A model generated the notes under the pieces. The model searched no databases and was not told where the DNA came from. It saw only the letters and a program-made list of their open reading frames with translations. 6,268 nucleotides of DNA, from positions 1 through 6,268 of the forward strand of contig CAMLMF010000160.1 of NCBI GenBank assembly GCA_946480995.1, written 5' to 3'. This document shows, one piece after another, positions 1-5,209 of the stretch. This stretch comes from an uncultured Bdellovibrio sp. GTDB lineage: Bacteria; Bdellovibrionota; Bdellovibrionia; Bdellovibrionales; Bdellovibrionaceae. Positions within the stretch are counted from its first letter, which is position 1; each line of letters begins with the position of its first letter. Position numbers and translations under genes: made by a program.

Positions 1-540
1 CGTGTTCGCGGCACCCAAGAAATAATACAGCGAACGGATGTCGGATTGGTTTTCACGACTGGCACTGTAAACATTCACGGCCGCAATCAAAGCGTGGGTT
101 GCAACGCGAATCCAGCGGCGATTTTCTCGCTCTTTGCGTTCCTTGGTTAAATATCTTTGCAAGACCTCGTTGCGCTGATGAGGTGATAACGAAGACCCAT
201 CAATCGCGTAAAAGAAGGAATCGCGTTCACTGTAAGTCCAATATGACAAAGCACCGACTCCGATAGCGGCAAAGCCGACGTTTGAAGCTATACTAAAAAC
301 TGTGCGACTGAAAATTTCTGTCGCTTGTTCCGCCGCGATAATCCCACCAACCCCGGCAATAGTTCCTGAGATCATAAATCCCAAGCCCTTCATTTCTTCG
401 GCTTCTTGTTCTTGCAACATGTATTCACGGAAGGAATCCCATTGCACCGGCCCCTCGTACATTTTTTCTTGGGACGACGCTTGCGCCACAAAAGACTGCA
501 ATAAAAAAACAAGCGTGCAAATACAGCTTAGAGTTTTCAT
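1..540 (-). CDS. Secreted or membrane protein of unknown function, cut by left edge
   Basis: An open frame starts with ATG at 540-538 and reads to the window edge without a stop, giving 180 residues of an incomplete protein. A good Shine-Dalgarno (AGGGG, 7 bases before the ATG) lies inside the end of the preceding gene. The ATG overlaps that gene's TGA stop as ATGA, so translational coupling is likely. Residues 1-21 are a signal peptide (Lys2, a hydrophobic core, then AQA before Ser22). After an acidic stretch (about 42-50) come two Gly/Ala-rich hydrophobic segments, about 53-70 and 81-101, a charged Lys/Arg/Glu-rich stretch (about 128-144), and another fairly apolar segment (about 146-160). 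I do not recognise the family. It could be a periplasmic protein with hairpin-like membrane segments or an inner-membrane protein. It is the third gene of the envelope operon with the beta-barrel and lipoprotein genes. That it is coding is well supported; its function is unknown. Confidence 0.85.
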   Translation of the reverse strand, partial: MKTLSCICTLVFLLQSFVAQASSQEKMYEGPVQWDSFREYMLQEQEAEEMKGLGFMISGTIAGVGGIIAAEQATEIFSRTVFSIASNVGFAAIGVGALSYWTYSERDSFFYAIDGSSLSPHQRNEVLQRYLTKERKERENRRWIRVATHALIAAVNVYSASRENQSDIRSLYYFLGAANT

Positions 541-1553
541 AACGAAACCCCTAGCTGCATAAACACCCCGCGCGCATCGTTTTCATCCCAATACGACAAA
601 CCCGTCGAAAAGTTTTTATAAGACAGCAAAAAACCGGCAGAGCGATCATAGTCAGACAGGCTGACCACCGCTTGCAAAATTCCCAGTTGATATGACAAGG
701 CTGCTCTTAAAGCGTCTCGCAAATTACGTGTTTCACTTTGCAGTTGCGCTTGCATCCCGACTTCTAACAAACCCAAAGGCATCGGTGGTTTCACAGAAGC
801 TCCTAACAATCCTTGCGGTTGCACGGCATAGGCATCGGTTTTTTTTGAAGTGACTCCCCAGTGCGCCAAAACTGCAGAAACTTGTGGCTGCCAAGTGACG
901 TCTTCCCAGGCATATAAAAAACCCGGTTCGAAATACAAAAGATCTTGGGTCTGTGCTGCAAACAGCTCTTCGTTATTACCCGCCACCGCTTCGCTTAATG
1001 AAAAGTATTGATCGATATAACGCACATGAGTGTAGCGAACCTGCAGACCCGCATAAAAGTTTTCAGAGGTATAACTGGCAATTTGCCCTTTGATACTTTG
1101 CTCTTCAGCAATCACCATATCAATCATCGGCAACGCGGGATTTTCAAAACGTGTGACGGCGATCAAACGATACGGCTCTATCGCAACACCCCACTTTGCG
1201 GCTTGAAATGAAATTTCCGCAGAAACTTCCGCCTCGACGGATTCACGCTGTTTGAAAAATTCTAAAACAGCTTGTTTACGATCTTCACCGCGCAAGATGT
1301 CTTCCGCTTCACGTAAGTAAGACGCCTGGGTGCCAATTACAAAGTCCCCGTCAAAACGGGGGGCTCGCTCCTTGGCGATGCCTGCGGGATTGCACGGCAA
1401 ACCTCTCTGTACACTGTCCATGGTGTAACAAGCCGGCCCCAAAGCGCGCGACAAAAATCTGGAGCTGCCATCTTTTAAATTCACTGGCATCGAGGGTGCT
1501 GCCACTCCGACTGCTGAAAATAAAAATGCCGCAAGGAAGCCTTTTACAAACAC
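537..1553 (-). CDS. Secreted probable outer-membrane beta-barrel protein (NPAG motif)
   Basis: A 338-residue protein starting at GTG 1553-1551. I chose this start because AAGGAG lies 5 bases upstream and the signal peptide then begins directly (Phe-Val-Lys, hydrophobic core to residue 18, likely cleavage at GVA-A). The ATG 18 bases upstream would place six extra, partly acidic residues before the signal peptide and has only a weak ribosome-binding site. Early in the mature part are a Cys pair (42 and 54) and NPAG at 55-58, a motif typical of FadL- and PorV-like outer-membrane barrels. The remainder alternates short amphipathic, aromatic-rich stretches (for example 168-184, 206-215, 284-300, 306-322) and ends in a strand-like tail finishing in Leu rather than the classic Phe. 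The gene overlaps the upstream lipoprotein gene by 10 bases and the downstream gene by 4. A barrel is my best reading; the substrate is unknown, and a soluble beta-rich periplasmic protein is the alternative. Confidence 0.85.
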   Translation of the reverse strand: MFVKGFLAAFLFSAVGVAAPSMPVNLKDGSSRFLSRALGPACYTMDSVQRGLPCNPAGIAKERAPRFDGDFVIGTQASYLREAEDILRGEDRKQAVLEFFKQRESVEAEVSAEISFQAAKWGVAIEPYRLIAVTRFENPALPMIDMVIAEEQSIKGQIASYTSENFYAGLQVRYTHVRYIDQYFSLSEAVAGNNEELFAAQTQDLLYFEPGFLYAWEDVTWQPQVSAVLAHWGVTSKKTDAYAVQPQGLLGASVKPPMPLGLLEVGMQAQLQSETRNLRDALRAALSYQLGILQAVVSLSDYDRSAGFLLSYKNFSTGLSYWDENDARGVFMQLGVSL

Positions 1554-2293
1554 AGGTTCTCCTTCGGCCATACGGCTTTCGCAGTCAGTGCTTTGACTTC
1601 TTTAAGGTGCTTTTCAACTTTTACGTAATCGTCTTTTGTTTTCGGAAAGGCGTGCTGCAAGTCTTCGCTTACGCCCACTAAAATATCTAGCACACGAACG
1701 CCCCAATCCAAATACGGACGTGCAGACTGTGTGCACACCTTGCCGGATTGATTCTGTGCCATGACTTTCCAATTCTTAATACCTAAGTTTACCTGTGTTT
1801 TTAAGATCACCACACGTAAAGTCGCGCGATACAAACTGGGGCCGGCCACAGTGACGCCCTCTAACACCTTTACTGCCGACGCTAAATCAGCGACTCCTGC
1901 GGAATTCAAATCCGGAATTTGTTTCCAGTGTTGCGCATAGGTTTCTAAAGACCGCATCAGCTCTGCCGTCTGTGCGTTGGCTTCAGCGGAAAACCCGGCA
2001 ATAGAGATTTCCTTCTTCTGAATTTCTTCAATGACGACGAAGGAATAAATTTGTTCGATCTTGATTCCTGCCCGCGCCGCATACGCCGAAGCCCAGGCCA
2101 AGCGCACGTGGTGATGGCTGTCGGTCTTGGCCATCTCTGCAAAGTGTGCAATCGCCTGGTCGTACTCGCCCTTATCCATCATGGCAAAACCGCGCGACAA
2201 CAGGGATTCACGCGTGACGGGTTCTTCCTTGGTTTGGCAGGAAAGCAGCGTCAACACACAGGCAAAAAGGAGGCATAAATTAGATATTTTCAT
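1544..2293 (-). CDS. TPR-containing lipoprotein, first gene of envelope operon
   Basis: A 249-residue lipoprotein. I chose the ATG at 2293-2291 because the protein then opens with a textbook lipoprotein signal: Lys2, a hydrophobic core, and the lipobox LLSC with the modified Cys at 19. An in-frame ATG 48 bases upstream would bury this signal. An AGGG 5 bases before the chosen ATG is a modest ribosome-binding site. Gln, not Asp, follows the Cys, so sorting to the outer membrane is likely by the usual rule. Residues about 28-61 fit a tetratricopeptide repeat (Gly35, Gly42, Tyr44, Ala47, Phe51 spacing), and 62-78 (Trp68, Tyr71, Ala72, Gly76) look like the start of a second. The rest is helical and unassigned, with Cys187 and Cys247. 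TPRs usually bind protein partners, so it may scaffold or assemble the beta-barrel protein encoded next; that is inference. The gene diverges from the plus-strand pair. Confidence 0.88.
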   Translation of the reverse strand: MKISNLCLLFACVLTLLSCQTKEEPVTRESLLSRGFAMMDKGEYDQAIAHFAEMAKTDSHHHVRLAWASAYAARAGIKIEQIYSFVVIEEIQKKEISIAGFSAEANAQTAELMRSLETYAQHWKQIPDLNSAGVADLASAVKVLEGVTVAGPSLYRATLRVVILKTQVNLGIKNWKVMAQNQSGKVCTQSARPYLDWGVRVLDILVGVSEDLQHAFPKTKDDYVKVEKHLKEVKALTAKAVWPKENLCL

Positions 2294-2432
2294 CGAAGCC
2301 CTGGAATATAACGCTATGCATTGGAAAATTCGACACTGCATGCGACGCAGTATAAATATTTCATTGCCCGTTACCAGCCAGCAATATAGGCAGACCCTGC
2401 GTCACCTTTTTACAAGAAATCGGGAGGAAGCG
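2294..2432. promoter_or_regulatory. Divergent intergenic control region
   Basis: These 139 bases separate the minus-strand lipoprotein operon from the plus-strand secreted-protein pair and must hold control signals for both. For the plus strand the best promoter I can see is TCGACA (2330-2335, five of six to the -35 consensus) with TATAAA (2351-2356, five of six to -10). Its spacing is 15 bases, shorter than the ideal 17. For the minus strand TATACT (2354-2349) is a possible -10 without a convincing -35, and it overlaps the plus -10. A short dyad, ACTGC (2335-2339) and GCAGT (2347-2351), falls between the plus -35 and -10. No small gene is convincing here. Confidence 0.35.
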
Positions 2433-3740
2433 ATGTCACGCAGTCTGTTGTTCCTAGTTACTCTATTAATCGGCTTTGCCGCCCAGGCCGCGGTTTGGAC
2501 GGAAGTTAACCAATGGTCTCCGGCATTCGAAACACGCTTTAATGAGTGGGTGCAAAACGAATGGCGCACTGATTTCTTCTCGCGCAAAAACTTACCGAAC
2601 GGACAAAGCAATCCTTATTATGGCTTGCGCATGGATTGTGCTGACACCGTTTACTCAATGCGTGTGGTGTTCTCTTACGAAAATAAGCTGCCTTTCGTGA
2701 TTCAAGATCCGACCGCTTCAGGTAAAACTATTTCCAACAAAATGAGCCGTTGGGATGGCAAAGATGAAAACACGCGCGTGCGCAGTTTCTTGTGGTTCTT
2801 GTATGAAACCATCAGCACTCGCTCTTTACCAAATGACACTTATCCGATCGCCATCAATCGTGAATCCGTGGTGCCGGGCTCTTTGATGATGACGACAAAA
2901 AAGAATCACCACTCGTGGACTGTAAAAGAAATTTTGCCCATCGGTGTTCCACACTTAGTTTACAACTCTGTCGTGGGTGCGGGTTCTGGTTTTGGTTTGC
3001 AAGAACGTCAATCTTGGCCGAATCCTGACTGGGTTTTCCAAGGTGATACGACCGTCAATGGCAATGCGGGCTTCCGTTACTGGAGACCTGAGGCGTACTT
3101 AAACAAACCTGTATGGCAAGTTCCAGGTTACAGCGATGAACAATATCGCGTGGCTTTAAGCAAATGGACTCGCTTCGCGCAAGACCGTTTGGCTCTTCGT
3201 CAAGAAACTGATCAACAACTTGTGACTCGTTTGTTGAAAACAACATGCGAAGGCTTCACAGGTCGCGTGACTTCCGTGAATGAAGGGGCTGCGTACCTAA
3301 AAGGAAACCCACGTTGCATGGACTATGCAACTTACGACACCTATTCAACACCAAATCGTGATCGCCGCGTGTTCGACGATTTCATGGCCTTACGCCGTGC
3401 TTATCGCGAAATTTTATCCATCAACAATGGCAACCAACTTGCGCCGGAATTAATCGGTCAGCTGAATAAGATTTTCCCAGCAATCATGCAAACTCCCGCA
3501 GTTGAGGCCGCTAAAATGGGCGTGTCTGCAGAAGACGCGGCTTCCGTATGTGTTGCTGAATACATGCCAGGAAAGAAAATGGATTTGGCTGAGTTCAAAC
3601 GTCGCCTGTTCACAGGCCTCATTTCGAACAATCCCCATGACGACGCAGAATATCGCTGGGGTGATGTGCGTGGACCTTCGCAGCGTGCAAAGAGCTGCCA
3701 ATCATGGGACCCTTGGAGCCCAGATTTAACTGCGGAATAG
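2433..3740 (+). CDS. Secreted protein with NlpC/P60-like Cys/His pattern, putative cysteine peptidase
   Basis: A 435-residue exported protein. I chose the ATG at 2433 because GGAGG lies 5 bases upstream and a clear signal peptide follows (Arg3, hydrophobic core, cleavage near AQA-A at about 19). The frame stays open upstream, but that part carries no signal. Residues 67-77 (MDCADTVYSMR) resemble the catalytic-Cys helix of NlpC/P60 papain-like peptidases (usually DCSG plus hydrophobics), with Cys69 as candidate nucleophile. Residues 148-174 (PGS, then two His at 159-160, then a hydrophobic strand) resemble the 'GDLI...HV' His segment. In known families such enzymes cleave peptidoglycan stem peptides or related amides. 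Here Ala and Asp replace the usual Ser-Gly, so activity is uncertain. The C-terminal half has Cys272, 295, 373 and 422, possible disulfides, and no fold I recognise. The next gene starts 10 bases after the stop, so they form an operon. Confidence 0.9.
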   Translation: MSRSLLFLVTLLIGFAAQAAVWTEVNQWSPAFETRFNEWVQNEWRTDFFSRKNLPNGQSNPYYGLRMDCADTVYSMRVVFSYENKLPFVIQDPTASGKTISNKMSRWDGKDENTRVRSFLWFLYETISTRSLPNDTYPIAINRESVVPGSLMMTTKKNHHSWTVKEILPIGVPHLVYNSVVGAGSGFGLQERQSWPNPDWVFQGDTTVNGNAGFRYWRPEAYLNKPVWQVPGYSDEQYRVALSKWTRFAQDRLALRQETDQQLVTRLLKTTCEGFTGRVTSVNEGAAYLKGNPRCMDYATYDTYSTPNRDRRVFDDFMALRRAYREILSINNGNQLAPELIGQLNKIFPAIMQTPAVEAAKMGVSAEDAASVCVAEYMPGKKMDLAEFKRRLFTGLISNNPHDDAEYRWGDVRGPSQRAKSCQSWDPWSPDLTAE

Positions 3741-3750
3741 ATAAGGAATT

Positions 3751-4455
3751 ATGGAACCAATTAAGTTAAGAGTTTGGATCACCTGGGGAATCATTTTATT
3801 TTGCCTAGGTGTGGCTTCAGATTATTACTTTTGGCATCTTCTGTTCCAAGAAAAAACGGGAGCGACTCAAGAGGCTCCCGCAATTCCTGCAGAGGAGACC
3901 ACTGCGGCCCCACCGCAAGCCTCTGCAACTCCCGGTGACAACTCGTTCATTGCGAAAGCCGAAGGAACAGTCTCTGAACCTTCTGGTGAAGTGAAGGACA
4001 ACTTTTTAGATTCATTAAAAGCCTGCGCCCCCGAAGTGGCGGCACAAGCTATTGCGACTCCGGAAGCGTTGATGGAGTATTTGCAAAAAAGTATCGGGAT
4101 TAAAACAGAAGAAGTGTCTTTGGAAAACTTCCATCTGACTTTACCCGATGGCTCCAAACGTCGCGTGCATGTTGTCGTTTCAGACAACACCAACAGCACG
4201 ACAAAAAAAGAAATTCGTCTTTTTAAATTAGATGCTGAAGGATATCCCGAGCGCTTACCATTGAAAGGGCACGAAACCCTGCAATCTTTGCTTGCTCAGG
4301 GAACACAGACTCGCCATGAGGCTCGGTCGCAACTTTTGCTAAAAGACGGTTCTTCGGTGAATTTAGAACGCCACGACCAAAAGGTCTTTGAATTTCAGTT
4401 CTCTAACCACGGAAAAATTCTTTCTTGTCGTTTCAAAGAGTGTCTTTGCAACTAG
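3751..4455 (+). CDS. Membrane-anchored periplasmic protein, partner of upstream gene
   Basis: A 234-residue protein starting at ATG 3751, 10 bases after the preceding stop. AAGGA (3743-3747) serves as ribosome-binding site with rather tight spacing. Residues about 9-32 form a single hydrophobic segment without a cleavage site and with positive charges before it (Lys5, Arg7), so this is a signal anchor with the bulk in the periplasm. A Pro/Ala/Thr-rich linker (about 40-63) is followed by a polar globular region (about 84-234), which begins with LKACAPE (Cys92) and ends in a Cys cluster (226, 231, 233). Residues about 124-160 look like beta strands with charged turns. I do not recognise the domain. 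The layout of anchor, flexible linker and disulfide-capable domain, together with the tight spacing, suggests it works with the secreted NlpC/P60-like protein, perhaps tethering or regulating it; that is inference from position only. Confidence 0.9.
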   Translation: MEPIKLRVWITWGIILFCLGVASDYYFWHLLFQEKTGATQEAPAIPAEETTAAPPQASATPGDNSFIAKAEGTVSEPSGEVKDNFLDSLKACAPEVAAQAIATPEALMEYLQKSIGIKTEEVSLENFHLTLPDGSKRRVHVVVSDNTNSTTKKEIRLFKLDAEGYPERLPLKGHETLQSLLAQGTQTRHEARSQLLLKDGSSVNLERHDQKVFEFQFSNHGKILSCRFKECLCN

Positions 4456-4503
4456 CTTTGGTCTAGGAAGGCATTAAGTTCCTGTCACGATATTTCAAAA
4501 ATG

Positions 4504-4535
4504 CAACCCTCTGCTAAGATGTGATCTGAGGGTTG
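4504..4535 (+). promoter_or_regulatory. Inverted repeat spanning -10 element and ribosome-binding site of next gene
   Basis: CAACCCTC (4504-4511) is mirrored perfectly by GAGGGTTG (4528-4535). Between them AGAT (4517-4520) and ATCT (4524-4527) form a small inner stem. An extended -10 sequence, TG-C-TAAGAT (4512-4520), lies inside the loop, with a poor -35 (TTTCAA, 4493-4498). The GAGGG of the right arm is also the only Shine-Dalgarno of the gene starting at 4540, 7 bases before its ATG. If transcription starts at this -10, the RNA would lack the left arm, and the repeat would more plausibly be a DNA operator. If transcription arrives from upstream, the hairpin would hide the ribosome-binding site. 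The sequence supports the dyad; the role is inferred. Confidence 0.45.
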
Positions 4536-4539
4536 TCTC

Positions 4540-4971
4540 ATGACAAAAGAAAATTCATTCTTACACACTCGCAGCCTGTTGATTTATTACGCTTTATTTA
4601 TTTCTGGGGCTATGGTGCTAGTTTATCAATCCAGTGGCTGGACGCTGATTGGCGATTCCGTGAATTTTTTATGTCTGCTGTTTTTCTTGAACAGTATTTC
4701 AGTAAAAAAACCTCTGCATATTCTAGAAAACTCAGTGCTGATGACCGTGGGTTATATCTTGCCCTTGCTGATCCGCAACTCGATCAAATTAACTTATGCC
4801 GAAGCCCCGTCGATGACGGATTTCTTTAAACTTGCCATGGTGTCGACATCTACAACGCTGCTGTTAGGATGCGTGTTTTCTTTATTTGGCTATACGCTGG
4901 TGAAGGCTACGCAAAAAATTTTACGCGCCAGTCGTGGGCGTATTACGATGCGTCCTTATCCGGAAGAGTAA
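4540..4971 (+). CDS. Small multi-pass inner-membrane protein of unknown function
   Basis: A 143-residue protein starting at ATG 4540 with GAGGG 7 bases upstream. Hydropathy by eye gives about four membrane segments: residues 12-29, 38-51, 63-79 and 97-121. Short charged loops lie between them (Lys56-Lys57, Arg79-Lys83). The last segment is followed by a basic tail with Lys123, Lys126, Arg129, Arg132, Arg134 and Arg138. By the positive-inside rule this tail is cytoplasmic; the N-terminal end (Lys3, Arg11) is also probably inside, consistent with an even number of spans. No enzymatic or transporter motif is recognisable. It is separated from the preceding gene by 84 bases with its own candidate promoter, so it is probably transcribed on its own or only partly with the upstream pair. 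Its last 29 bases overlap the end of a convergent small gene. A longer frame in a different phase beginning at 4533 has no membrane character and was discarded. Confidence 0.85.
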   Translation: MTKENSFLHTRSLLIYYALFISGAMVLVYQSSGWTLIGDSVNFLCLLFFLNSISVKKPLHILENSVLMTVGYILPLLIRNSIKLTYAEAPSMTDFFKLAMVSTSTTLLLGCVFSLFGYTLVKATQKILRASRGRITMRPYPEE

Positions 4972-5071
4972 GCGAAGACGGCTCTGTGGCCTCGGCTATT
5001 GCCTTCGTATCTAAATTTAAAATGGACAACAGAAGTAACAAGAAAAAACTGACGACTAACTTGGAACTCAT
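4943..5071 (-). CDS. Small exported protein, 42 residues, signal peptide with very short mature part
   Basis: ATG at 5071-5069, stop TAA at 4945-4943. A strong Shine-Dalgarno (AGGGAG, 5083-5078) sits 6 bases before the ATG, better than that of several longer genes here. The product has a signal peptide: Lys4, then an unbroken Leu/Val/Phe-rich core at about 5-18, and a likely cleavage at AIA-E (after 26) or AEA-T (after 28). This leaves only 14-16 polar residues with Glu, Pro, Ser, Asp and Lys. The hydrophobic core is close in length to other signal peptides, so retention as a membrane peptide is an alternative. No lipobox Cys is present. The gene lies downstream of hutU on the same strand, beyond a terminator-like hairpin, and converges on the membrane-protein gene with 29 bases of overlap. 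I do not recognise the family. Ribosome-binding site, start and signal architecture together make coding likely but not certain. Confidence 0.6.
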   Translation of the reverse strand: MSSKLVVSFFLLLLLSILNLDTKAIAEATEPSSLTLPDKDAS

Positions 5072-5125
5072 AAAAGTCTCCCTCTAGTTATCGGGTTTAA
5101 TCCCATATAACGCCTGAAAGACAGG

Positions 5126-5166
5126 GCCCGCAATAAGTCTTATAACAGTATTTACTTTCTGCGGGC
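5126..5166. repeat. Inverted repeat GCCCGCA / TGCGGGC around a candidate promoter
   Basis: GCCCGCA at 5126-5132 is the exact reverse complement of TGCGGGC at 5160-5166, with 27 bases between. The loop is AT-rich, contains a near-palindrome (ATAAG-T-CTTAT, 5133-5143), and carries the minus-strand extended -10 sequence. The long loop and the absence of a U-run on either strand argue against a terminator. An operator or a looped binding site is possible; a chance 7-bp match cannot be excluded. Confidence 0.35.
5139..5147 (-). promoter_or_regulatory. Candidate extended -10 promoter for the 42-residue protein gene
   Basis: On the minus strand TG-T-TATAAG reads from 5147 to 5139. It matches an extended -10 element (TGnTATAAT) except for the last base. 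No good -35 is visible at 17 bases, which extended -10 promoters can tolerate. Transcription would start near 5132, giving a leader of about 60 bases before the ATG at 5071. The element lies between the two arms of an inverted repeat at 5126-5132 and 5160-5166. Confidence 0.35.
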
Positions 5167-5173
5167 TGATACG

Positions 5174-5209
5174 CTCTAAAACTTGCAGCCTTTTACAGCC
5201 ACAAGCTTT
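5174..5209 (-). terminator. Likely hutU terminator with stop codon in the loop
   Basis: Read on the minus strand, bases 5209-5198 pair with 5189-5178 as a 12-bp stem containing three G-U pairs, with an 8-base loop. The hutU TAA stop (5195-5193) falls in that loop. The stem's 3' arm ends in four U (5181-5178) followed by AGAG. The G-U pairs become A-C mismatches in plus-strand RNA, so the structure favours minus-strand transcription. It is short on GC and on U, so it would be a moderate terminator at best, and some read-through into the small downstream gene is plausible. Confidence 0.4.

Noticed and set aside
2305..2310. TATATT on the minus strand as -10 for the lipoprotein operon
   Set aside because: It would start transcription about five bases before the ATG and overlap the ribosome-binding site; no matching -35.
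2294..2341. Sixteen-codon N-terminal extension of the lipoprotein gene
   Set aside because: It would place the lipobox signal internally; the ATG at 2293 starts exactly at the signal peptide.
2314..2364. Sixteen-residue minus-strand frame before the lipoprotein gene, possible leader peptide
   Set aside because: Weak ribosome-binding site, no amino-acid run or attenuator-like hairpins, and length expected by chance.
2127..2432. In-frame upstream extension of the secreted NlpC/P60-like gene
   Set aside because: It overlaps the divergent lipoprotein gene and its control region, carries no export signal, and the internal ATG at 2433 has GGAGG and a signal peptide.
4465..4483. AGGAA / TTCCT hairpin after the membrane-anchored partner gene as terminator
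   Set aside because: Only five pairs, low GC, nine-base loop and no following U-run.
4533..4829. 98-codon plus-strand frame beginning TTG at 4533
   Set aside because: It overlaps the membrane-protein frame in another phase, has a rare start without its own ribosome-binding site, and shows no coherent hydrophobic pattern.
5022..5087. 21-codon plus-strand frame opposite the small exported peptide
   Set aside because: No Shine-Dalgarno before the ATG and lysine-rich low-complexity composition; it is the antisense of the signal-peptide core.
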